Shown here piece after piece: positions 1-6,361 of a stretch of DNA of 6,927 nucleotides; the stretch's first letter is position 1; every line of letters begins with the position of its first letter. Origin of the DNA: Methanoregulaceae archaeon (GTDB taxonomy: Archaea; Halobacteriota; Methanomicrobia; Methanomicrobiales; Methanospirillaceae); contig DUGU01000316.1 in the NCBI GenBank assembly GCA_013331215.1, positions 1 through 6,927 of the forward strand, read 5' to 3'. Below the pieces are notes generated by a model. It did not search any database, was not told the DNA's origin, and saw only the letters and a list, made by a program, of their open reading frames with translations. The position numbers were made by a program, and so were the translations under genes.

Positions 1-23
1 GCGTCCCATAAATCCGATGCATC

Positions 24-29
24 GAGGAG
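24..29 (+). promoter_or_regulatory. Shine-Dalgarno-like GAGGAG before a possible leader ORF
   Basis: GAGGAG lies eight bases before the ATG at 38. It is as good a match to the Shine-Dalgarno consensus as those of the confirmed genes here, and better than anything directly before acsB. It is the main reason to consider that the short frame from 38 to 112 is translated. It could also be chance in a purine-containing stretch. Confidence 0.3.
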
Positions 30-37
30 CCGTCGCA

Positions 38-112
38 ATGGCCTGGCGCCGGGTTCGATGGCATGATATAGACGGATACCCAAGAGAGGTACTCGGGAGA
101 ATCTCGCGATGA
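38..112 (+). CDS. Possible 24-codon leader peptide overlapping the acsB start
   Basis: The frame starts at ATG 38 and ends at TGA 110-112, giving 24 residues beginning MAWRRVRWHD. It is rich in arginine and has two tryptophans. Two features favour translation: a GAGGAG motif eight bases upstream, and an ATGA junction in which its stop overlaps the acsB start at 109, the usual geometry for translational coupling. Against it, the frame stays open upstream to the window edge, its codon choice (ATA, CGA, CCA, AGA) is unlike the neighbouring genes, and I recognise no homologue. It could instead be the last codons of an upstream gene or a chance ORF. No function is proposed. Confidence 0.2.
   Translation: MAWRRVRWHDIDGYPREVLGRISR
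95..100 (+). promoter_or_regulatory. Weak ribosome binding site candidate for acsB
   Basis: GGGAGA lies eight bases before ATG 109. A second purine tract, AAGAGAGG at 82-89, is too far (about 19 bases) to be ideal. Neither is a strong Shine-Dalgarno match, in contrast to those before acsD and the last gene. acsB initiation may therefore rely partly on coupling to the leader frame that ends in the ATGA overlap. Confidence 0.4.
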
Positions 113-2142
113 TCGATATTCCACGGGCCGTCGAGGCGGGCGGGACCGCGCTCGCAACGGCGATGGCCTCGCTCGACGGCCCCCTCGCGTACGAGGAGAC
201 CGCCTATCACCTGCCGATCTCGTTCGCGGTGACCGGCACCCCGGTGACCGACGCGGACTCGGCCCGGGCCGCGCACGCCGCCTCGGGCGAGAACCCGCTC
301 GTCGCCTGGGAGTGCGTCCGGGCTCACCGGGCGGCCGTGAACGGCCCCGAGGGGCCGCCATACACGGGCTTCATCCCCGACGCCGAGATCCGGAAACTCG
401 GGTACTCGCTCGTGGACGGCTCGATCCTCGGGCTCTGCCTGATCGTCGGGAAGCCCGACCACGCCGACGTGGCCGCCGCGCTCTGCCGCGAACTCCAGGA
501 GAAGTACATGCTGACCTTCCTCGCGGGTCCGGTCGTGCCCGTGCTTCAGGAGGCGCGCGTCCGGGTCGGGCTCGAGTACCGGCTGGTCCCGCTCGGATCG
601 ACGCCGTCGCACGGCGTCCACTTCGCCGACATCCTGGCCCGGGTCGCGATGATGTTCGGCGGGGTCGCGCCCGGCGATGCGGCGCGCCTGCTCGCGTACG
701 CGGCCGAGCGACGGGCGCGGGCGATGGTGATCGCGTTTCCGGGCCTCTCGGACGAGGAGGTGGCCTGCGTCGACGCGCTCCGCATGCTCGGGATCCCGAT
801 CCTGCAGACGGGCGGGTACGGGGGTGGCGACTGGACCGCGACCGAGGGGAAGGACGCGGTCCAGGCCGGCATGGACCTGCTCGGCATCCGGGTCACGGTC
901 ACGGCGATCCCGATCCCGATGGGCTGCTCGCCCGCGTTCGAGGGCAAGTCGATCCGCAAGGAGGAGATGTACGTCGAGTTCGGCGGAGGCCGGTCGCCCG
1001 CGTTCGAACTCCTGCGGATGAGGGACCTGTCCGAGGTCGTGGACGGGAAGGTGACCGTGATCGGCCCGGAGATTGAGGATCTCAAGGAGGGCTCGGCCGT
1101 CCCGCTCGCGATCCTGGTGGACGTGGCCGGCAAGAACTTCCGGAAGGACTACGAGCCCGTGCTCGAGCGGCGGATCCACAACTTCGTCAACTACGGCGAG
1201 GGCTCCTGGCATACGGCCCAGCGGGACCTGATCTGGGTTCGGGTCTCGAAGGAGGCCGTCAAGAACGGCCTCCGGATCGAGCACCTCGGCAAGCTCCTCG
1301 CCGCGAAGTTCAGGATGGACTTCCCCGACCTCCTCGACGCGGTTCAGGTGACGCTCGTCACGGACCAGGCGGAGGTCGAGCGGCTGAAGAAGGAGGCCGA
1401 CGCGGTCTACGAGGAGCGCGACGCCCGGATCCGCGGGATGCGCGACGAGGACGTGGACGTCTTCTACTCCTGCACGCTCTGCCAGACCTTCGCCCCCGAC
1501 CACGTCTGCGTCATCACGCCCGAGCGGCCCGCGCTCTGCGGCGCGATCTCCTGGCTCGACGGCCGGATCGCCCACGAGATCTCGCCGGCCGGCGCGAACC
1601 AGCCGGTCAAAAAGGAGGGGCTGATAGACCGGAGCGGCGGTGAGTTCGAGGGTGTGAACCGGTTCATCAAGAAGGCCTCGCACGGTGCGATCGACAGGTG
1701 CAGGCTCTATTCGGTGGTCGAGTACCCCATGACCTGCTGCGGATGCTTCGAGGCGATCGCACTCGTGCTCCCCGAGGTGAACGGGATCATGGTCGTGAAC
1801 CGAGAGTACAAGGGCGAGACCCCCTCCGGCATGACCTTCTCGACCCTCGCCGGCACCATCGGTGGCGGCGCGCAGACCCCGGGCTTCGCCGGGATCTCGA
1901 AAGGTTACATCCTCTCGGACCGCTTCCTCCAGGCCGAAGGCGGGATCGAGCGGTTGGTCTGGCTTCCGGCGGCCCTAAAGGAGGAGCTCGCCCCGCGTCT
2001 GAAGGCGAAGCTCGCCGAGCGGAGTCTCGCCGACCTCTTCGACAAGATCGCGACCGAACACGAGGCGAGCACGATCGAGGAGCTGATGGCATACCTCGAG
2101 TCGGTCGGCCACCCCGCGCTCGCCATGAAGGAGCTCTTCTAG
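109..2142 (+). CDS. acsB: Acetyl-CoA synthase (CODH/ACS complex, beta/AcsB subunit)
   Basis: This cytoplasmic enzyme condenses CO, a methyl group from the corrinoid iron-sulfur protein and coenzyme A into acetyl-CoA, or cleaves it in reverse, at the Ni-Ni-[4Fe-4S] A-cluster. The cubane ligands are C455, C458, C467 and C477, with spacing C-x2-C-x8-C-x9-C within FYSCTLCQTFAP and onward. The distal-nickel site is C544-G545-C546, and C458 is expected to bridge to the proximal nickel. These match C506/C509/C518/C528 and C595/C597 of the Moorella enzyme with a constant offset of 51. Other family blocks are MMFGGV (about 182-187), SPAFEGKSIRK (274-284), NYGEGSWHTAQR and PSGMTFSTLAGTIGGG. The protein has 677 residues against about 730 in Moorella; nearly all the shortfall is in the first 130 residues. 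The N-terminal domain is present, unlike archaeal CdhC. ATG 109 is the first start codon after an in-frame TGA at 64-66. The residue before the CGC motif is Cys (C543), where Moorella has Ser. acsD follows after 8 nt. Confidence 0.97.
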   Translation: MIDIPRAVEAGGTALATAMASLDGPLAYEETAYHLPISFAVTGTPVTDADSARAAHAASGENPLVAWECVRAHRAAVNGPEGPPYTGFIPDAEIRKLGYSLVDGSILGLCLIVGKPDHADVAAALCRELQEKYMLTFLAGPVVPVLQEARVRVGLEYRLVPLGSTPSHGVHFADILARVAMMFGGVAPGDAARLLAYAAERRARAMVIAFPGLSDEEVACVDALRMLGIPILQTGGYGGGDWTATEGKDAVQAGMDLLGIRVTVTAIPIPMGCSPAFEGKSIRKEEMYVEFGGGRSPAFELLRMRDLSEVVDGKVTVIGPEIEDLKEGSAVPLAILVDVAGKNFRKDYEPVLERRIHNFVNYGEGSWHTAQRDLIWVRVSKEAVKNGLRIEHLGKLLAAKFRMDFPDLLDAVQVTLVTDQAEVERLKKEADAVYEERDARIRGMRDEDVDVFYSCTLCQTFAPDHVCVITPERPALCGAISWLDGRIAHEISPAGANQPVKKEGLIDRSGGEFEGVNRFIKKASHGAIDRCRLYSVVEYPMTCCGCFEAIALVLPEVNGIMVVNREYKGETPSGMTFSTLAGTIGGGAQTPGFAGISKGYILSDRFLQAEGGIERLVWLPAALKEELAPRLKAKLAERSLADLFDKIATEHEASTIEELMAYLESVGHPALAMKELF

Positions 2143-2145
2143 GAG
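2141..2145 (+). promoter_or_regulatory. Ribosome binding site of acsD, overlapping the acsB stop
   Basis: AGGAG starts inside the acsB TAG stop codon (2140-2142) and lies five bases before ATG 2151. It fixes the acsD start and rejects the longer in-frame extension reaching back into acsB. Ribosomes finishing acsB would stop directly on this site, which suggests coupled translation of the two subunits. Confidence 0.75.
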
Positions 2146-2150
2146 ACCTC

Positions 2151-3089
2151 ATGGCGTACGCACCACCCGCGGACTGGAGCGGCACGATCGGATTGGTCCA
2201 GATCGGCTCGACGAAGGCAGAAGGCGGGACCCGCACGATCTCGTACCGGATCGGCGGCAACGGGGGCCTCCCGTTCATCGAGCCGAACGGTGGGCTGACG
2301 CGTCCGCTCGTCGCGTACGAGCTCTGCGACGACCCCGCGTACTGGTCCCCGCTCGTGCTCGAGCGACTCGGCGCGACGACGGCCGACCTGGCGTCGTGGG
2401 CGAGAGCGGCCGGGGCCGAGCTCGGTGCCGATCTCGTCCGGCTCTACCTGACCTCGACCAAGCGGCGCGGCTTCGACGACTTCGACGCCATCGGGACGGC
2501 CGTCCGGACGGCACTCGGAGCGACCGATCTTCCGCTGATCGTCGAGGGGCCGAACGAGCCCTCCATCGAGTCCGAGGCCTTCCGCCGCATCGGCGAGGCC
2601 GGCGAAGGCGAACGACTCCTGCTCGGGACGGCCGAGGCCGCCCGGTACCGCTCGGTCGCGGCCGCCGCCCTCGCGTACCATCATGCGGTGATTGCGCAGT
2701 CCCCGATCGACGTAAACCTCGCCAAACAGCTCAACATCCTCCTCCGGGAGATCGGCGTGCCCCACGAGCAGATCGTGATCGATCCGTATACGGGTGCGCT
2801 CGGGTATGGGTTCGAGTACAGCTACTCGGCCATGGAGCGGATCCGGTACGCGGCCCTCAAGGGCGATGCGGACCTCGCCATGCCCATGATCTCGTCGGCC
2901 GTTGACTCGCTCACGATCAAGGAGGTCCGCGACGCCCCGCCCGGCGAGGCTCACCGGACCGCGGTCGCATGGGAGGTCACGACCGGGCTGGCCGCAGCCG
3001 TCGCGGGAGCCGCGATCGTCTGCGTCCGCCACCCCGACTCGGTCGCGCCCCTGAAGGCCGCGCTCACCGCGACCTGGGGGTCGGCCTGA
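2151..3089 (+). CDS. acsD: Corrinoid iron-sulfur protein small subunit (delta, AcsD/CdhD)
   Basis: This is the small TIM-barrel subunit of CFeSP, which pairs with AcsC to hold the corrinoid that carries the methyl group between methyltetrahydrofolate and acetyl-CoA synthase. The protein has 312 residues, the normal length for the family. Recognisable blocks are the N-terminal GGLPF (about 42-46), the central SPIDVNLAKQLNILLREIGV followed by DPYTGALGYGFEYSYS from D211, then MERIRYAALKGD and LAMPMISS. It contains no iron-sulfur motif, as expected for this subunit. The start at ATG 2151 is chosen because AGGAG sits five bases upstream and the family N-terminus begins here; the same frame extends upstream inside acsB but that part is out-of-frame shadow. 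The stop codon overlaps the acsC start by one base (TGATG), which fits equimolar production of the two subunits. Confidence 0.95.
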   Translation: MAYAPPADWSGTIGLVQIGSTKAEGGTRTISYRIGGNGGLPFIEPNGGLTRPLVAYELCDDPAYWSPLVLERLGATTADLASWARAAGAELGADLVRLYLTSTKRRGFDDFDAIGTAVRTALGATDLPLIVEGPNEPSIESEAFRRIGEAGEGERLLLGTAEAARYRSVAAAALAYHHAVIAQSPIDVNLAKQLNILLREIGVPHEQIVIDPYTGALGYGFEYSYSAMERIRYAALKGDADLAMPMISSAVDSLTIKEVRDAPPGEAHRTAVAWEVTTGLAAAVAGAAIVCVRHPDSVAPLKAALTATWGSA

Positions 3090-4426
3090 TGGCGCTCAAG
3101 GCCCTCGACATCTACAAACTCCTGCCGAAGAAGAACTGCAAGGAGTGCGGCGTCCCGACCTGCCTCACGTTCGCCATGAAGCTCGCGTCGGGCAAGGCCG
3201 ACATCGAACTCTGCCCGTACCTCGACGAGACGGCGAAGTCCGTGCTCGGGGCCTCGACCCGTCCGCCGATCCGGCTCGTGAAGGTCGGGGTCGGCGAGCG
3301 CTCGTTCCGGGTCGGCGACGAGTTCGTCTTCTACCGGCACGAGAAGACCTTCTACCACCAGCCGGCCATCCTCTTCCGAATCTCGGACCTCTGGGACGAG
3401 GCCACGATCACGGGCGTGGTCCACGAGGTCGGCGACTTCAAACTGACCCGTGTCGGCCAGGACCTCCTGCTGAACGGGGTCGCGATCGCGAACGACTCGG
3501 GCGACCCCGCCGCGTTCGGCCGCGCCGTCGCGGTCGTCGAGGCGAACGCCGATCTCCCCGAGGTCCTGATCGCCGACGACCCGGCCGCGCTCGAGGCCGG
3601 CCTTGCCCACTGCGGGACCTTCCGCCCGCTCCTCGACGGGGCCACCGAGGCGAACGCCGAGGCCGTCTGCGCCCTCGCGAAGAAACACGGCGCTCCGCTC
3701 GTGGTCCGCGCCCCGGACTTCGAGCCGCTCGTCGCGCTCGTCCAGCGCTGCATCGCGCTCGGCGTCCCGGACCTCGTGCTCGACCTCGACGCCCCGACCC
3801 CGGCCGAGTTCGTCGAGCGCTCCTCGGCCGTCCGCCAGCTCGCGATCGCGCGGGCCGTGCCTGAGCTCGGTTACCCGGTCTACTACGACTGCTCCAGGGC
3901 CGGCGCGCTCGCGCCGGACGCGCTCGCCCTCGGTATCCTGAAGTTCGGCTCGGTCCTCGTGGCCGGCCCCCTCTCGCGCCCCCAGACGATCGCGGCCCTG
4001 ACCCTCCGGCAGAACATCTACACCGACCCGCAGAAACCGATCCAGATGACGCCGGGCCTCTACCGGATCGGGAACCCCGGCCCCGAGTCCCCGGTGCTGA
4101 TGACCGTGAACTTCTCTCTGACCTTCTTCACGCTCCAGGGCTACCTCGAGTCGACGCGGATCCCCTGCTACATGCTGATCGTCGACACCGAGGGGCAGTC
4201 CGTGCTGACCGCCGTGGCGGCCGGCAAACTCTCCGAGACCGTGGTCGCGGACGCGATCAGAAAGTTCGAGGTCGGGGACGTGGTCGCGCACCGGAAACTG
4301 ATCATCCCGGGGTACGCGTCCCCGCTCTCGGGCGCGATCGAGGATGCAACGAAGTGGACGGTGATGGTCGGGCCCCGCGACGCGGCCGACATCGGCGCGT
4401 TCCTCGAGACGGAGTGGAAGGGATAG
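3089..4426 (+). CDS. acsC: Corrinoid iron-sulfur protein large subunit (gamma, AcsC/CdhE)
   Basis: This is the large CFeSP subunit, which carries the low-potential [4Fe-4S] cluster and most of the corrinoid-binding site. Its corrinoid accepts a methyl group as Co(I) and donates it as methyl-Co(III) to the AcsB A-cluster. The 445-residue length is typical. The N-terminal cluster domain has C17, C20, C25 and C42 (C-x2-C-x4-C-x16-C, in NCKECGVPTC and IELC). A TIM barrel follows (roughly 60-320), then the C-terminal flavodoxin-like corrinoid domain with MTVNFSLTFF from M338, DTEGQSVLTA and IIPGY at 405-409. The protein begins MALKALDIYKLLPKKNC, the usual family start, so ATG 3089 is preferred over the longer frame that runs back into acsD. 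A G-run at 3076-3080 is the only Shine-Dalgarno-like sequence; the TGATG overlap suggests initiation by coupling. acsV begins on the next base after the stop. Confidence 0.96.
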   Translation: MALKALDIYKLLPKKNCKECGVPTCLTFAMKLASGKADIELCPYLDETAKSVLGASTRPPIRLVKVGVGERSFRVGDEFVFYRHEKTFYHQPAILFRISDLWDEATITGVVHEVGDFKLTRVGQDLLLNGVAIANDSGDPAAFGRAVAVVEANADLPEVLIADDPAALEAGLAHCGTFRPLLDGATEANAEAVCALAKKHGAPLVVRAPDFEPLVALVQRCIALGVPDLVLDLDAPTPAEFVERSSAVRQLAIARAVPELGYPVYYDCSRAGALAPDALALGILKFGSVLVAGPLSRPQTIAALTLRQNIYTDPQKPIQMTPGLYRIGNPGPESPVLMTVNFSLTFFTLQGYLESTRIPCYMLIVDTEGQSVLTAVAAGKLSETVVADAIRKFEVGDVVAHRKLIIPGYASPLSGAIEDATKWTVMVGPRDAADIGAFLETEWKG

Positions 4427-6358
4427 ATGCCGGTCGTTACGTTCCTCCCGAGTTACCGCAAGGTCGAGGTGCCGACGGGGACGACCATCCTGGACGCGGC
4501 CCGGAAAGCCGGCCTCCAGATGAACGTGGTCTGCGGCGGCGTGGGCAAGTGCGGCAAGTGCCTGGTCTACGTCAAGGCCGGCAGGGCCGAGTTCGACCGG
4601 CAGAAGTACGGCCGGTTCTTCACGCCGGCCGAGCTCGGGCGCGGGGCCTGCCTCGCCTGCACGACCGCGATCGTCTCGGACATCGACGTGACCGTGCCCG
4701 AGGGTTCCCTGATCCAGGAGCAGAAGATCCTGATCGAGGGGCTCGACCTCACGACCGCGTTCCGGCCGTCGGTGCTGAAGTACCACGTCACGCTTTCGGC
4801 GCCGACCCTCGAGGACCCATCTCCCGATCTCAACCGGATACTCGACGCCATCCACCGGCAGCACGGCCCCCTGCCCGAGAAGATCTTCGCACCGCTCGGG
4901 GTGCTCCGCCGGATCCCCGAGATCCTGCGAGGGGCCGGATGGGACGTGACCGCCACGGTCGGGCTCCAGCCGCCGGGAAAGTACTGGCTCCTGAACGTCG
5001 AGGCGGGCGACACCTCGGACCGGCTCTACGGGGTCTCGATCGACCTCGGCACGACTACTGTCGTGGCCTACATCTGGGACCTGGTCTCGGGGAAGGTCGC
5101 CGGGATCGCCTCGAACTACAACCGCCAGATCTCGTGCGGTGAGGACATCCTCTCGCGCGTCAACTTCGGGCGGAAGTCGGGCCTCGCGAAGCTCCAGACC
5201 CTCGCGGCCGAGTCGATCAACACCGCTATCACGAACGCGGCGAACCAGGCGAAGATCGACCGCAACGATATCTACGAGGCGATGGTCGCGGGGAACACGG
5301 TCATGACCCACATGCTGCTCGGGATCGACCCGGCATATATCATCTCCGAGCCGTACGTACCGGTCGTCCGGCGATCGATCAACACGGCGGCCTCGAATCT
5401 CGGGCTCTCGGTCGCGCCGACCGCGGGCGTATTCGCGTTCCCGGCCGTCTCGGACTTCATCGGCGGCGACATCGTCGCGGACGTGCTCGCCTGCGGGATG
5501 GGCACGAGCGACGAGGTCTCCCTGATGATCGATATCGGCACCAACTTCGAGGTCGTGCTCGGCAACAACGAGTGGATGTTCTCGTGCGCGGGCGCCGCGG
5601 GCCCGGCGCTCGAAGGCGGGGAGGTCCTCTTCGGCATGCGTGCAAACCCCGGGGCGATCGAGCGCGTGACCATCGACCCCGCGACCCTCAAGCCGCACTG
5701 GAAGACGATCAACGACATCAAGCCCAAGGGGATCTGCGGCTCGGGCCTGATCGACCTTCTCGCCGAGCTTCTGACCTCCTGCGTGATCGACCGGAACGGG
5801 CTGATCGACACGACCATCGACCACCCGCGCGTCCGGAAGGGCGAATACGCACCCGAGTACGTGGTCGCGTTCGCAGACGAGACCGGGATCGGCAAGGACC
5901 TCGTCGTGACCGAGAACGACATCAAGTCCCTGATCATGTCCAAGGCCTCGGTCCTCGCGGCCTGCGCGGTCCTGATGAACGTGGCCGGGATCACGCACCG
6001 CGACCTCGGCACGATCTACTTCTCGGGCGGCTTCGGCAACTACATCAACAAGCAGAACGCGATCACCATCGGCCTGATCCCGGAGGTTCCGCTCGACCGG
6101 ATCAAGAACATCGGCAACGGCGCCGTCAACGGCGCGAACATCGCGCTGATCAACCGCGACGAGCGGCGCACCCTCGACGTGATCGCGGATAACATCGCCT
6201 ACATCGAGCTGAACGCCGAGCCCTCGTTCATGGAGGAGTACACCTCGTCCTCATTCCTGCCGCACACGGATCTCGCTCTCTTTCCCGGGGTCTCGGCCAT
6301 GCTCGACCGGTGCCGCATCCAGGCGCACGGGAACGGGATCCGCCACACGGAGGCCTGA
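4427..6358 (+). CDS. acsV: ATP-dependent reductive activator of the corrinoid iron-sulfur protein (RACo; ferredoxin-ASKHA/DUF4445)
   Basis: RACo restores CFeSP whose cobalt has been oxidised to inactive Co(II): ATP binding and hydrolysis drive electron transfer from its [2Fe-2S] cluster to give Co(I). The 643-residue length and domain order match the Carboxydothermus protein. The N-terminal plant-type ferredoxin domain (about 1-95) has C36, C42 and C45 (C-x5-C-x2-C) with C78 in CLACTT as the likely fourth ligand; C75 is an extra nearby cysteine. After a linker and middle domain (about 100-200) comes the ASKHA ATPase-like domain with the phosphate motif DLGTTT (206-211), VAGNTVMTHMLLG, DIGTN (369-373), GMRANPGAIE, GICGSGLID, YFSGGFGNYI and IGNGAVNGA. 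The C-terminal FLPHTDLALFPGV is also typical. It starts directly after the acsC stop, with purine-rich GGAGTGGAAGGGA (4411-4423) as ribosome site. Related DUF4445 proteins activate other corrinoid methyltransferases, but the location beside acsC/acsD argues for CFeSP as partner. Confidence 0.94.
   Translation: MPVVTFLPSYRKVEVPTGTTILDAARKAGLQMNVVCGGVGKCGKCLVYVKAGRAEFDRQKYGRFFTPAELGRGACLACTTAIVSDIDVTVPEGSLIQEQKILIEGLDLTTAFRPSVLKYHVTLSAPTLEDPSPDLNRILDAIHRQHGPLPEKIFAPLGVLRRIPEILRGAGWDVTATVGLQPPGKYWLLNVEAGDTSDRLYGVSIDLGTTTVVAYIWDLVSGKVAGIASNYNRQISCGEDILSRVNFGRKSGLAKLQTLAAESINTAITNAANQAKIDRNDIYEAMVAGNTVMTHMLLGIDPAYIISEPYVPVVRRSINTAASNLGLSVAPTAGVFAFPAVSDFIGGDIVADVLACGMGTSDEVSLMIDIGTNFEVVLGNNEWMFSCAGAAGPALEGGEVLFGMRANPGAIERVTIDPATLKPHWKTINDIKPKGICGSGLIDLLAELLTSCVIDRNGLIDTTIDHPRVRKGEYAPEYVVAFADETGIGKDLVVTENDIKSLIMSKASVLAACAVLMNVAGITHRDLGTIYFSGGFGNYINKQNAITIGLIPEVPLDRIKNIGNGAVNGANIALINRDERRTLDVIADNIAYIELNAEPSFMEEYTSSSFLPHTDLALFPGVSAMLDRCRIQAHGNGIRHTEA
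6349..6353 (+). promoter_or_regulatory. Strong ribosome binding site of the MetE-like gene
   Basis: GGAGG lies inside the last codons of acsV, eight bases before ATG 6362. It is the best Shine-Dalgarno match in the window and supports ATG 6362 as the start. It also shows that the gene is translated from the same message as acsV. Confidence 0.75.
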
Positions 6359-6361
6359 TCC

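Larger units (their letters stand above)
1..108 (+). other. Leader / upstream region of the acs operon
   Basis: This stretch precedes acsB and is visibly richer in A and T than the genes. It contains ATA and AAT triplets, which the genes rarely use. It holds a perfect 10-bp palindrome, CGATGCATCG, at 15-24, an imperfect G+C-rich inverted repeat at 42-53, and an A+T-rich patch GATATA at 65-70 that could be part of a -10 element. No convincing -35 partner is visible. Frame 2 is open from the left edge through the TGA at 110-112, and frame 1 is open to the TGA at 64-66, so the tail of an upstream gene cannot be excluded. Neither reading resembles a protein I recognise. I treat it as a probable untranslated or regulatory leader with low confidence. 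Confidence 0.35.

Noticed and set aside
42..53. Imperfect inverted repeat CCTGGCGCCGGG as a possible terminator of an upstream gene
   Set aside because: There is no room for a loop, one pair is a G-T mismatch, and no T-run follows.
312..1076. Second plus-strand frame inside acsB (254 codons)
   Set aside because: Arg/Gly/Pro-rich composition typical of a shifted frame in G+C-rich DNA, fully inside a confident acsB reading.
1609..1619. Strong internal Shine-Dalgarno-like AAAAAGGAGGG in acsB
   Set aside because: It encodes Lys-Lys-Glu-Gly in a conserved part of AcsB and no suitable start codon with a coding-like frame follows at the right distance.
1698..2150. Upstream in-frame extension of acsD into acsB
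   Set aside because: The extension is arginine-rich out-of-frame translation of acsB; the family N-terminus and AGGAG ribosome site place the start at 2151.
2139..3032. Minus-strand open frame opposite acsD
   Set aside because: It is a composition-driven shadow of acsD with no recognisable motif and no independent ribosome site that I can see.
2969..3088. Upstream in-frame extension of acsC into acsD
   Set aside because: The added residues are out-of-frame translation of acsD; the conserved protein starts MALKALDIYKLLPKKNC at 3089.
2951..5998. Very long open frame on the minus strand (about 1015 codons) opposite acsC and acsV
   Set aside because: It lies opposite two clearly recognised genes, its translation is an Arg/Asp/Gly/Val-rich low-complexity composition with no recognisable domain, and such frames are expected where G/C-biased codon use avoids TTA, CTA and TCA on the coding strand.
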